Source: Dyella halodurans | GTDB taxonomy: Bacteria; Pseudomonadota; Gammaproteobacteria; Xanthomonadales; Rhodanobacteraceae | Length of the DNA stretch: 64,000 nt | Reading direction: 5' to 3' | Assembly: GCF_026283925.1 (NCBI RefSeq) | Contig: NZ_JAPDPF010000004.1 | Span: 248,001 to 312,000, forward strand | In this document: positions 31,710-40,628 of the stretch, piece by piece | Numbering within the stretch: position 1 is the stretch's first letter | Layout of the letters: each line of letters starts with the position of its first letter | Translations under genes and position numbers: made by a program | The notes under the pieces: generated by a model | Databases searched by the model: none | The model's input: the letters and a program-made list of their open reading frames with translations, nothing else | What the model was told of the DNA's origin: nothing

Positions 31710-32660
31710 ATGCAGATCGCCCGTTTGATGGCAAGCAAAAAATTTACCTGGCCGTTGATCCTGCTGATCGCTGCCGTGATGGCGCCATCGATGCTATTTG
31801 CCCAAACGCAGGCATCGGCAGCGAGCACGCTGGATCGCATCCGCGCAGCGGGAAAGATCACGCTCGGCTACTACGCGAATGCCAGGCCGGTTTCCTTCAA
31901 GGACGACTCCGGCAAGGTCGACGGCTACGCCATTGCCCTCTGTCGCCTGGTCGCAGCAGACGTGCAGTCAAAGCTGGGCCTGTCGAACCTCCCCGTAGAC
32001 TTTGTCGCCGTCGACGCCAACGAGCGTTACAGCGCGGTGAAAGAGGGGCGCGTCGATCTGGTCTGCGGACCGTCCGAGGCGACGCTGGCGCGTCGCGCGG
32101 ACGTCAGCTATTCAATACCTGTACTGAATAGCGGCATCGGCATCCTGGTTCGCCGCGATTCGCCCGCCGCGTTCCGCGACCTGCTGGAAGGTCTGGGAGC
32201 GACCACGCGACCGGTATGGCGCGGGTCGCCGCGACTGCAGGTGCTCGAGGAAAGGCGTTTCGCCGTGATCGGGGGCTCGTCGGCGGAGCGTTTATTGACC
32301 GAACGCAGGGCCGAGCTCAACGTCCATGCTTTCATCACCGTCGTACCCGACCTCGCCACCGGCATTGGTCAAGTGATCAACGGGAGAGCCGATGGCTTCG
32401 TCGCCGATCGCACCGTACTGCTCGACCTGGCCCAGCGTGATCCTTCCGGTAGCCAGGTGATGGTGCTGAATCGAATCTTCGATCGCGAAGCCCTTTCCTT
32501 CGTCCTGAGCCGCAATGACGACGATTTCCGCCTGCTGGTGGATACCACGCTAAGCAGGCTGTACCGCTCGGGAAAGATCGACACCATCTATGCACAGTTT
32601 TTCGGTGCACCGGATGCGGCGATGCGCGACTGGTTCCACGACACGGCGCTGCCGGACTGA
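31710..32660 (+). CDS. Periplasmic amino-acid-binding protein (SBP family 3), no cognate ABC permease nearby
   Basis: The 316-residue protein starts at ATG 31710, behind a good GAGGAGAGG site. An N-terminal signal peptide ends around SMLFAQTQASA. The mature part is a family-3 solute-binding protein, with ITLGYYANARPVSFKDDSG at its start, DGYAIALC, the AVKEGRVDLVCG segment and IDTIYAQFFG at the end. Such proteins bind polar amino acids in the periplasm. No ABC permease or ATPase gene is in the window, so it may feed the flanking antiporters, act as a sensor, or use a permease elsewhere. Substrate is unknown; a basic amino acid would fit the context. Confidence 0.87.
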   Translation: MQIARLMASKKFTWPLILLIAAVMAPSMLFAQTQASAASTLDRIRAAGKITLGYYANARPVSFKDDSGKVDGYAIALCRLVAADVQSKLGLSNLPVDFVAVDANERYSAVKEGRVDLVCGPSEATLARRADVSYSIPVLNSGIGILVRRDSPAAFRDLLEGLGATTRPVWRGSPRLQVLEERRFAVIGGSSAERLLTERRAELNVHAFITVVPDLATGIGQVINGRADGFVADRTVLLDLAQRDPSGSQVMVLNRIFDREALSFVLSRNDDDFRLLVDTTLSRLYRSGKIDTIYAQFFGAPDAAMRDWFHDTALPD

Positions 32661-32666
32661 CGCTCC

Positions 32667-32693
32667 CCGGATCCGCGTGAACACGCGATCCGG
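32667..32693 (+). terminator. Strong hairpin between the binding protein and porin genes
   Basis: Arms CCGGATCCGCGT and ACGCGATCCGG pair over 11 bases with one bulged C, around a GAAC loop. No T-run follows, so this may be a rho-assisted terminator, a processing site or an mRNA-stabilising hairpin rather than a full stop. It begins six bases after the binding protein stop. Confidence 0.5.
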
Positions 32694-32720
32694 ACCATTC
32701 AGATTGGCGAGGATTTGGTG

Positions 32721-34208
32721 ATGCACAAGCGATCGCGTGATCTCTCGGTCCCGAGTTTGCCGACACGCCCCTGGCTCGTGTCGCTAGCCTTCACGTTGTT
32801 GACATGCATGGCAGCGCCAGCAGCGCTGGCGCAATCCACGGATTCATCCGCGGACCTGAAGGCCGAGATTGCGCAGATGCGTCAGCAGATGCAGGCGCAG
32901 CAGCAAGTCATGCAAAAAATGCAGCAGCGCCTGGATGAGCTGGAAGCGAAGGAAGCGGCGAAACCGCAGGCAACCGCGCAAGCGCCCAGCCAACCGGCGA
33001 AGCCACCCGTGGTCACGCCGACGTCCGAGCTCGAGGCCGCCAAGGCCACCCAGTATCACCCGCCGTCGGCGCCGGCCGGTGTGTCCGAGCCGCTGCCCGA
33101 TGGCTATGTCCGCCTCGGCGACACCGGCAACCTGCTCAAGGTCGACCTGGTCGCGCAGGTCGATGCCATGGCAGACAACACCTACATGGGTGCGCAAGAC
33201 CTGTTCGTGCCGTCCTCCATTCCCGTGCGCGGGGCGGCGTTCTACGCCACCGGCTGGCGCTCCAACATGAGCGCGAAGCAAAGCGTGTTCCGCATGGATT
33301 TCCGCCGCGACACCGATTACGGCACCTTGAAGATCGTCTACAAGAACAATTTCTTCGGCAGCGGTACTGGCGACATGCCGTACAACCTGCAGTACTTCTA
33401 TGGCGAGCTGGATAACGAGCGCTTCACCCTGCTGGCCGGCTACAACATTTCGGCCTTTACTGATATCGACGTGTTTCCCAACACCCTCGACTATGAAGGA
33501 CCGAACTCCTTCACCTTCAAATACGGTCCGCAGATCCGCTTCTCGCCGATCCTCTACAAGAGCGGCGACAGCTTGCTGACCTTGCCGCTGTCGATGGAGA
33601 AACCGAACGCCGATATCACCACGGTCGAGGGCTTCAACACGTATTCGCGGCGGCCGGACTTCGTGTTCGGGCTACGTTGGGAAGCGCCTAGCTGGCATAT
33701 CCAGTGGGCCAACCTGTGGCGTGACCTGCGGGTAGAGAGCGCGACAGCGCGCACCCGCGGCACCAACGGCTATGCCACGCAGCTCACCGGCACCACCAAG
33801 CTGTTCGAGCGTGACAGCGTGCAGGGCTGGGTCAGCAATGGGCGGGGGTATGCCAACTTCCTGCAGGACATCTCGGGCCTGGGCCTGGATGCCGCCTTCA
33901 ATACCCAGGGCGACCTGCGGGGGATCCGGGCCCGCGGCTGGGGCGCCGGCTACACCCACGGCTGGAGCAGCGATCTCAGCAGCAGCCTGTCCTACGGCTA
34001 CCTGCGCATCAGCCCGCAATCCAACCTGTTGATCGACCAGACCCTGCCCAAGAGTACGAAGTTCGGGTCGCTCAACCTGGCCTGGCAGTTCAGTGAACGC
34101 GCCATGGTCGGTATCGAATACCTGTGGGGCCAGAACATCGACCTTACCGACGCGCGCGGCCAGGGCCAGCGCATCCAGACGACGCTGCGCTACGACCTGA
34201 ACCCGTAA
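32721..34208 (+). CDS. DcaP-like outer membrane porin with N-terminal coiled coil
   Basis: The 495-residue product starts at ATG 32721, with GGCGAGGA upstream. A signal peptide ends at AAPAALAQ. A short glutamine-rich coiled coil follows (residues about 48-75, MRQQMQAQQQVMQKMQQRLD), then an Ala/Pro linker, then a beta-barrel rich in alternating aromatic strands that ends RIQTTLRYDLNP. This layout matches DcaP-type trimeric porins. DcaP proteins carry small anionic or amphipathic solutes. Its place among decarboxylation genes suggests that it admits amino acids or releases amines, which is inference. Confidence 0.82.
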   Translation: MHKRSRDLSVPSLPTRPWLVSLAFTLLTCMAAPAALAQSTDSSADLKAEIAQMRQQMQAQQQVMQKMQQRLDELEAKEAAKPQATAQAPSQPAKPPVVTPTSELEAAKATQYHPPSAPAGVSEPLPDGYVRLGDTGNLLKVDLVAQVDAMADNTYMGAQDLFVPSSIPVRGAAFYATGWRSNMSAKQSVFRMDFRRDTDYGTLKIVYKNNFFGSGTGDMPYNLQYFYGELDNERFTLLAGYNISAFTDIDVFPNTLDYEGPNSFTFKYGPQIRFSPILYKSGDSLLTLPLSMEKPNADITTVEGFNTYSRRPDFVFGLRWEAPSWHIQWANLWRDLRVESATARTRGTNGYATQLTGTTKLFERDSVQGWVSNGRGYANFLQDISGLGLDAAFNTQGDLRGIRARGWGAGYTHGWSSDLSSSLSYGYLRISPQSNLLIDQTLPKSTKFGSLNLAWQFSERAMVGIEYLWGQNIDLTDARGQGQRIQTTLRYDLNP

Positions 34209-34319
34209 TTGCGGACGACGCCGAACGGCCCACCTCCGCCAGCCATGCGCACGTCGATGACAACCATTTCGTCCCCGCCACGGCACGTCCCGTGAACAAC
34301 AACTTCGAGGTGTGAAGCC

Positions 34320-36635
34320 ATGCTTGAACGTCGCAACCAGCGCCAGAAATTCCGCGTGCTTCTGGCCCACGCCCAAGCGGGAAACCTCGACAGCGCGGGC
34401 GGCCGGGCCTGCCGCACCCTGGCGGAGGAATTCGCCGATCGCAATATCGAAACGGTGATGGCCTCGGCCCTGGAGGATGCACGCGCAACTATCGTCTCGG
34501 ACGCGGCCATCCACGCGATGATGATCGATTGGTCGTTGCCGGATGACAGTGGCAAGTCGCTCGACAACCAGGCGGCCACCAGCCTGATCAAGTTGATCCG
34601 CTCGCGCAACGAGAACGTGCCGATCTTTTTGTTGACCGAGCGCGACAAGGCCAAGACGCTGAATGTCGAACTGGTCGAGGCCATCAACGAACTGGTCTGG
34701 CTGCTCGAGGACGTCGCCACCTTCGTGGGCGGGCGCGTCCAGGCCGCCATGCATGTCTACTTCAGCAACATGTTCGGCCCGCTGACGTCCGCCCTGCAGG
34801 CGTTCAACCAGGTGCACGAATATTCGTGGCATACGCCCGGCCATACCGGCGGCACCGCCTTCCTTAAGCATCCGGCTGGCCGCGCCTTCTACGATTTCTA
34901 CGGCGAGCATGTCTTTCGCACCGACCTTTCCATCAGCGTCGGCGAGCTCGGCTCCCTGCTCGACCATAACGGCCCGATTGGCGATAGCGAGAAATACATT
35001 TCGCGCATCTTCGGCTCGCATCGCAGCTACACCGTGACCAACGGCTCGTCCACCTCCAATCGCATCATCTTCATGGCCTGCGTCGGGCGCGACCAGGTGG
35101 TGCTATGCGACCGCAACTGCCACAAGTCGATCGAGCACGGACTGACCTTGACGGGTGGCATTCCGCAATACCTGGTGCCGTCGCGCAATCGCTACGGCCT
35201 GATCGGGCCGATCTATCCCGAACGCTTCGTCCAGGCCACCCTGCGCAAGGAAATAGCGGCAAATCCTCTGGCCAAGGGTCTCAAGGACAAGAACCCGGTC
35301 TTCATGGTGGTGACCAACTCCACTTATGACGGCCTCTGCTACAACGTCAAGCGCGTGCAGCAAGAGGTGGGCAGCTGGCTGGATCGCGTGCATTGGGACG
35401 AGGCCTGGTACGGCTATGGCCGCTTCAATCCCTTGTACGCCGGGCGCTTGGCCATGCACGGCGAGGCGTCGGAACACGATCCCAAGGGTCCCACGGTGTT
35501 CACCACCCACTCGACCCACAAGTTGCTGGCGGCGTTCTCGCAGGCTTCGTACATCCATATCCGCGACGGCCGCAACCCGATGCCGCATGAGCGCTTCAAT
35601 GAGTCGTTCATGATGCACGGCTCCACCTCGCCGTTCTATCCGATCATCGCCTCCAACGAGATCGCCGCGACCATGATGGATGGCATCAGCGGTATCGCAT
35701 TGACCCGCGAGAGCATCGATGAGGCGGTCACCTTCCGCCAGGTGGTGGGCCGCCTGCGCCGCGACTTCGAGAAGAAGAAAGAGTGGTTCTTCCGCACCTG
35801 GAATCCGGACAAGGTCAAGGACCCGAAGAGCGGCAAGCGCGTCGCCTTCGAAGACGCACCGCAGGAACTGCTGGCCACGGATCCGGACTGCTGGGTGATG
35901 CACCCGGGTGATACCTGGCATGGCTTCGACAAGCTCGAAGACGGCTATTGCATGCTCGACCCGATCAAGGTGTCGGTCCTGACACCCGGCGTCGACGACG
36001 ACGGCTCGCTGGCCAAGACCGGTTTCCCGGCCTCGCTGCTCACGGCCTACCTGGATGCGCGCGGCATCGAAGTGGAGAAGACCAGCGACTTCGCCGTGCT
36101 GTTCCTGTTCTCCATCGGCATCACCAAGGCCAAGTGGAGCACCTTGCTGACGGCCATGCTGGACTTCAAGCGCGATTATGACCGGGACGCCCCGCTGTCG
36201 CGGATCATGCCCTCCCTGGTCAAGAGTCATCCGGATCGCTACGAAGGGCTGGGCCTGCGCGGCCTCGGCGATCAGATGTTCACCGAGCTGAAGAAGGGCG
36301 GCCAGACCGCCCACCTGCAGAAAGCCTATTCGCAGCTGCCCGCGATCAAGATGTCCCCGGCCGATGCGTACCAGTTGCTGATACGCGGGCAAGTGGAAAG
36401 GGTGGCGCTGCCTGATCTTGCGGGACGCATACTCGCCACCAGCATCGTGCCCTATCCTCCGGGCATTCCGATGGTCATGCCGGGTGAGTCGGCCGGCGCG
36501 GCGAATGGGCCACACATCGGCTATCTGAAATCCCTGCAGGGCTGGGACAAGCGCTTCCCCGGGTTTGGCCACGACACCCACGGCGTCGAAGCAGAGGATG
36601 GCGAGTATTACGTGCAATGCCTGAAAACGCCTTGA
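34320..36635 (+). CDS. Orn/Lys/Arg decarboxylase 1 (PLP-dependent, LdcA-like)
   Basis: The 771-residue protein has the class III layout: an N-terminal receiver-like wing domain (about 1-145), the PLP core and a C-terminal domain. Core motifs are YSWHTPGHTGG, ELGSLLDHNGP, NGSSTSNR, DRNCHKS and HWDEAWYGYG (Asp360, which pairs with the pyridine nitrogen). The PLP lysine is Lys401 in HSTHKLLAAFSQASYIH. It is close in layout to Pseudomonas LdcA (751) and E. coli CadA/AdiA. Substrate choice among ornithine, lysine and arginine cannot be settled by eye. Decarboxylation uses a cytosolic proton and makes an amine for export by an antiporter. A GAGGTG site precedes the ATG. Confidence 0.92.
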   Translation: MLERRNQRQKFRVLLAHAQAGNLDSAGGRACRTLAEEFADRNIETVMASALEDARATIVSDAAIHAMMIDWSLPDDSGKSLDNQAATSLIKLIRSRNENVPIFLLTERDKAKTLNVELVEAINELVWLLEDVATFVGGRVQAAMHVYFSNMFGPLTSALQAFNQVHEYSWHTPGHTGGTAFLKHPAGRAFYDFYGEHVFRTDLSISVGELGSLLDHNGPIGDSEKYISRIFGSHRSYTVTNGSSTSNRIIFMACVGRDQVVLCDRNCHKSIEHGLTLTGGIPQYLVPSRNRYGLIGPIYPERFVQATLRKEIAANPLAKGLKDKNPVFMVVTNSTYDGLCYNVKRVQQEVGSWLDRVHWDEAWYGYGRFNPLYAGRLAMHGEASEHDPKGPTVFTTHSTHKLLAAFSQASYIHIRDGRNPMPHERFNESFMMHGSTSPFYPIIASNEIAATMMDGISGIALTRESIDEAVTFRQVVGRLRRDFEKKKEWFFRTWNPDKVKDPKSGKRVAFEDAPQELLATDPDCWVMHPGDTWHGFDKLEDGYCMLDPIKVSVLTPGVDDDGSLAKTGFPASLLTAYLDARGIEVEKTSDFAVLFLFSIGITKAKWSTLLTAMLDFKRDYDRDAPLSRIMPSLVKSHPDRYEGLGLRGLGDQMFTELKKGGQTAHLQKAYSQLPAIKMSPADAYQLLIRGQVERVALPDLAGRILATSIVPYPPGIPMVMPGESAGAANGPHIGYLKSLQGWDKRFPGFGHDTHGVEAEDGEYYVQCLKTP

Positions 36636-36671
36636 TGGCGTGCATGCCCGGCAAGGCAACGCATCGGTCGC

Positions 36672-36693
36672 GCGGTGGCCAAACGGCCGCCGC
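36672..36693 (+). other. Hairpin between the two decarboxylase genes
   Basis: Arms GCGGTGGCC and GGCCGCCGC pair over nine bases (one G-T) around an AAAC loop. It lies in the 117-base gap between the two decarboxylase genes. No T-run follows. It may set the relative amounts of the two messages. Confidence 0.4.
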
Positions 36694-36752
36694 CCGCGAG
36701 GCTTACCCATCGCCGCTTCGCGACGGATCTTCCGCTATCGAGGATAGACATC

Positions 36753-39086
36753 ATGTCGATGAACAATCCCTGGTTGCTTTACATCACGAGCGATCCGCCG
36801 GATGAAGGCTCCGCCTTCCGGCTTGCGCTGGAACGCATCGGCAAGGCCATCCAGGCCCGTGGCATCGAGGTATTGCGCGCACTGACCTGCGAGGATGGAC
36901 TTGCCATTGCGCAAGGCTCAGCCACCTACTCCTGCGTTGCCGTCGACTGGGATCTCGGCGAGACCGCGGAAATGAGCGAAAGCGCGGTGCTGAAGATCAT
37001 CCGCGCGGTGCGAGAGAAATCACTCAGGATTCCGATCTTCCTGCTCAGCCGCGGCTCGACGATCCAGGACATCCCGTTGAGCGTGATCCGCGAGGTGCGT
37101 GAATACGTGAACCTGGTCGGCGAGACGCCGGACTTTCTCGCGCGCCGCATACAGTTCGCCATCGACAATTACCACTCAGACCTGCTTCCGCCTTACTTCA
37201 AGGCGTTGAAGAAGCTGACCGAAGAAGGCACCTACCAGTGGGATGCGCCCGGTCACATGGGCGGCGCCGCCTACCTCAAGCATCCCGCGGGCGCCGAGTT
37301 CCATCACTTTTTTGGCGAAAACATCATGCGCGCGGATATCGGCATCTCCAATGCCGAGCTTGGCTCCTGGCTCGACATCGAAGGTCCACCGGCGGATTCG
37401 CAGCGCATGGCCGCCCGCATCTTCGGCGCCGACTGGACGCTCTACGTGCTTGCCGGATCATCGGCATCCAACCGCATCGTCGTGCAGGCGTCGATCGGCG
37501 CGAACGACATGGTCATCGCCGACCGTAACTGCCACAAGTCGCTCAATCACGCGATGACGCTGTCCGGAGCGCGACCGGTGTATTTTCAGCCGAGCCGCAA
37601 TGGCCTCGGCATGATCGGCCTGATTCCACCCAAGCGCTTCACCAAGGAACACATCCGCTCCCTGATCGCCGCATCCCCGCTGACCGCGGGTGCGAATTCC
37701 AAGGAGCCGGTCTACGCCGTGGTCACCAACCCGACCTACGACGGCATCATGTACAACGTGGACAAGGTGGCGGAATGGCTGGCGGAAAGCGTGCCTCGCG
37801 TCCACTTCGACGAGGCATGGTATGCCTACGGCAAGTTTCACCCTATCTACAAGCATCGCTATGCGATGGGCATCCCGAAAGACATGAAGAACCGCCCGAC
37901 CGTGCTGGCGGTGCAGTCGACGCACAAGATGCTGCCTGCGTTTTCCATGGCTTCCTATATTCACGTAAGCAATAGCAAGCGTGGCGAGCTGGCGTGGTCG
38001 CCACTCAAGGAAGCGTTCATGATGCACGGGACGACGTCGCCGTTCTATCCCTTGATCGCATCGCTGGATATCGCCACGGCGATGATGGACGAGCCTTCCG
38101 GCAGCGCCCTGCTGCGCGAAACCATCGGCTATGCCGTGGAGTTCCGCCAGGCTGTGGCGTCGGTGGCCAAGCGCCTGAAGAAGGATAACGAATGGTTCTT
38201 TTCGTTGTTCCAGCCCGACACGGTCAAGGTCGGCGGCAAGAACGTGGAGTTCTCATCCGCACCGGTGGATGCCCTGGCGAACGATCCCAAATGCTGGACG
38301 CTGCGCGTTGGCGAGTCCTGGCACGGCCTGCCGGATGATGTCGTGGCGAATGATTTCTGCATGCTGGATCCGACCAAGGTCACCATCGTCTGCCCTGGCA
38401 CCGATGCGCAGGGCAAGCTCGCCAAGCGTGGCATTCCAGGGGCGATTCTCAGCAAGTTCCTGGATGCGCGTAGGCAGGCGATTGCCCGCACCGGTGACTA
38501 CACCGTGCTGGTGCTGTTCTCGGTAGGCACCACGCAGGGCAAATGGGGCACCCTGCTCGAGACCCTGCTCGCCTTCAAGCGACTTTACGATCGCGACGCC
38601 AGCCTGGAAGAAGCCTTGCCCGACCTCGTGCAGGCGCATCCCGAGCGCTACCACGGGGTCACGCTGCCGCAGCTGTGCGACGAGATGCACAAGGTCATGA
38701 CGGATCTCGATCTGCAGGCGATGGCCAACGAGGCTGGCGAAGTGCTTTCCGAACAGGTGCTGACGCCGTCCGAGGCTTACCAGAAACTCATCCATGGCGA
38801 CACCGAAGAGATCCGCATTGGTGACCTGCCGGGCCGCCTGGCCGCCTTGATGATCGTGCCGTATCCACCGGGCATTCCCGTGCTGATGCCTGGCGAGCGC
38901 GTCGACGCCAAGGGCGGGCCGATCCTGAAATTCCTGACATCGGTGGAGGAGTACGGCAGGCGTTTCCCCGGTTTTGGCCGCGAAGTCCAAAACGTCCACG
39001 CCGATGCCCAGGGCGATATGTGGGTGCGTGTCATTGTGGAGAAGACGGCGCCCGCCAAGGTAGCCAAGACGCCCAAGAAGAAGTGA
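36753..39086 (+). CDS. Orn/Lys/Arg decarboxylase 2 (PLP-dependent, divergent paralogue)
   Basis: I start this 777-residue protein at the ATG at 36753, behind GAGGAT. It has the same wing, PLP core and C-terminal layout as its upstream neighbour. The PLP lysine is Lys392 in QSTHKMLPAFSMASYIH, and DRNCHKS and HFDEAWYAYG are intact. Several conserved stretches differ: the WHTPGH motif reads WDAPGH, and ELGSLLDHxGP reads ELGSWLDIEGP. These lie near the cofactor and substrate pocket, so a different substrate from decarboxylase 1 is likely. A lysine-rich tail (KVAKTPKKK) ends the protein. The tandem pair looks like an old duplication rather than a recent one. Confidence 0.9.
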   Translation: MSMNNPWLLYITSDPPDEGSAFRLALERIGKAIQARGIEVLRALTCEDGLAIAQGSATYSCVAVDWDLGETAEMSESAVLKIIRAVREKSLRIPIFLLSRGSTIQDIPLSVIREVREYVNLVGETPDFLARRIQFAIDNYHSDLLPPYFKALKKLTEEGTYQWDAPGHMGGAAYLKHPAGAEFHHFFGENIMRADIGISNAELGSWLDIEGPPADSQRMAARIFGADWTLYVLAGSSASNRIVVQASIGANDMVIADRNCHKSLNHAMTLSGARPVYFQPSRNGLGMIGLIPPKRFTKEHIRSLIAASPLTAGANSKEPVYAVVTNPTYDGIMYNVDKVAEWLAESVPRVHFDEAWYAYGKFHPIYKHRYAMGIPKDMKNRPTVLAVQSTHKMLPAFSMASYIHVSNSKRGELAWSPLKEAFMMHGTTSPFYPLIASLDIATAMMDEPSGSALLRETIGYAVEFRQAVASVAKRLKKDNEWFFSLFQPDTVKVGGKNVEFSSAPVDALANDPKCWTLRVGESWHGLPDDVVANDFCMLDPTKVTIVCPGTDAQGKLAKRGIPGAILSKFLDARRQAIARTGDYTVLVLFSVGTTQGKWGTLLETLLAFKRLYDRDASLEEALPDLVQAHPERYHGVTLPQLCDEMHKVMTDLDLQAMANEAGEVLSEQVLTPSEAYQKLIHGDTEEIRIGDLPGRLAALMIVPYPPGIPVLMPGERVDAKGGPILKFLTSVEEYGRRFPGFGREVQNVHADAQGDMWVRVIVEKTAPAKVAKTPKKK

Positions 39087-39252
39087 ACACCGCCGTACCC
39101 GCCATCACGGACGTAACTTGATCGAGACATCGGGCGAGGTTGCCTCGCGCAGGAAGTTGGGGCTCATGGCGTTACCGGAGGCGTGACGCTCGATCCGCTG
39201 CCAGCAGATGCATGAGCGGGAATCTGCACGGAGTACGCAAACGGGAGTAAGC

Positions 39253-40551
39253 ATGGCGGCGCCACAGGCAAAGAAGATGGGTTTGGTCGGTGCATCTTCG
39301 CTCGTCGTGGCGAACATGGTCGGCACGGGCGTGTTCCTGCTTCCTTCCAGCCTGGCCAGCATCGGCAGCATTTCGATCTTTGGCTGGATCATCTCGGCCA
39401 TCGGCGCCAGTGCGCTAGGCCTGGTGTTCGCGCACCTGGGCATGGTCCAGCCACAGGCCGGTGGGCCTTATGCCTATGCGCGCGACCATATGGGACCGTT
39501 CGCGGCGTTCCAGACCAATATGCTCTACTGGGGCGCGAACGTGATCGGCAATGTCGCCATCGCGATATCGGTCACCGGTTACCTGGCGGTGTTCTTTCCG
39601 ATCCTGAAGAGCCCCTGGATGGCGAATGGCTGCACGGCCGCCGTGATCTGGCTCTTTATCTGGCTGAACTCGCGTGGTGCGAAGACGATCGGCGAATTCA
39701 CCAGCATCACCACGATTGCCGGCATCCTGCCGATCGCCTTTGTCGGCGTGCTTGGTTGGCTGTGGTTTAAACCGGAAGTCTTCAGCGCCGGCTGGAATCC
39801 AGGTTCCCTGCCCACGCATTCCGCCGTGGCCCAAAGCGCGTCCATCGCCTTGTGGGCGTTTCTCGGCGTCGAGAGTGCGGCCGTCTCGGCCGGCATCATC
39901 GAGAATCCCAATCGCAACGTACCGTTGGCGACGATTATCGGGCTCGTCATTGCAACAGCGATCTATGTGTCCTGCTGCACGGCCATCATGGGCATACTTC
40001 CCAACGACCAACTGAAGAATTCGGCGGCTCCGTTCGCCGACGCGGCGCGCATCATGCTGGGGCCATGGGCGGCCGAAGTGATCTCGGTGGCCGCCATCCT
40101 GAAGGCGGCCGGCGCCCTCGTTGGCTGGATCCTCATCGTGGCCCAGTCGGCCCAGGCCGCTGCCAGCGACGGCATGTTCGTGCGCCGATTCGCGGTGACC
40201 AACGATCATGGCATGCCCACGCAGAATCTCGTCATCACCGGCCTGCTGATGACAGGACTACTGGTGCTCACAGCATCGCCCTCGATCGCCAAGCAGTTTT
40301 CCATCATCACCAACGCGACCGTGGTCTTGATGGCGCTTCCTTACATCTACTCGGTGATCTCGATGTGGCGCCTCGATCAAACCATCGAGCTGCCGAGGTC
40401 AAGACGGCGGGCACTGCTTATCGCAGGCGTGATCGCATGCTTGTATTGCGTAGGCGTGGTGGTGGGTCAATCCGACCTCCTGGGCCGCCGGGCGCTCCTC
40501 GTCCTGTTGTTGACGGCACCTCTTTATGCGTTGATGAAACGTAAGCCATGA
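39253..40551 (+). CDS. AdiC-like APC antiporter (arginine/agmatine-type)
   Basis: The 432-residue membrane protein begins at ATG 39253, five bases after GGGAG. It resembles E. coli AdiC (445 residues), with GTGVFLLPSSLASIG in helix 1, GGPYAYAR, GVESAAVSAGIIENPNRNVP and PFADAARIMLG all aligning well by eye. AdiC exchanges external arginine for internal agmatine during acid stress. It is more AdiC-like than PotE-like, so the module holds two antiporters of different type to match its two decarboxylases. Which antiporter serves which enzyme is unknown. A convergent hairpin follows at 40563. Confidence 0.88.
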   Translation: MAAPQAKKMGLVGASSLVVANMVGTGVFLLPSSLASIGSISIFGWIISAIGASALGLVFAHLGMVQPQAGGPYAYARDHMGPFAAFQTNMLYWGANVIGNVAIAISVTGYLAVFFPILKSPWMANGCTAAVIWLFIWLNSRGAKTIGEFTSITTIAGILPIAFVGVLGWLWFKPEVFSAGWNPGSLPTHSAVAQSASIALWAFLGVESAAVSAGIIENPNRNVPLATIIGLVIATAIYVSCCTAIMGILPNDQLKNSAAPFADAARIMLGPWAAEVISVAAILKAAGALVGWILIVAQSAQAAASDGMFVRRFAVTNDHGMPTQNLVITGLLMTGLLVLTASPSIAKQFSIITNATVVLMALPYIYSVISMWRLDQTIELPRSRRRALLIAGVIACLYCVGVVVGQSDLLGRRALLVLLLTAPLYALMKRKP

Positions 40552-40562
40552 ACGGCACTCAA

Positions 40563-40597
40563 CGACTCGGGCCACCGCACAGTGGGCACCCGAATCG
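40563..40597. terminator. Bidirectional hairpin between convergent adiC-like and SDR genes
   Basis: Arms CGACTCGGG and CCCGAATCG pair at eight of nine positions, with an inner CCAC/GTGG pairing. The hairpin lies in the 77-base gap between convergent genes, as expected of a shared terminator. No clear T-run is present. Confidence 0.5.
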
Positions 40598-40628
40598 TCC
40601 GGCCATGACCTCTCCGGAGTTGCTTCCC

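Noticed and set aside
39134-39148. Hairpin GCGAGG-TTG-CCTCGC between decarboxylase 2 and the AdiC-like gene
   Set aside because: The stem is only six bases with no T-run, and could easily arise by chance in GC-rich DNA.
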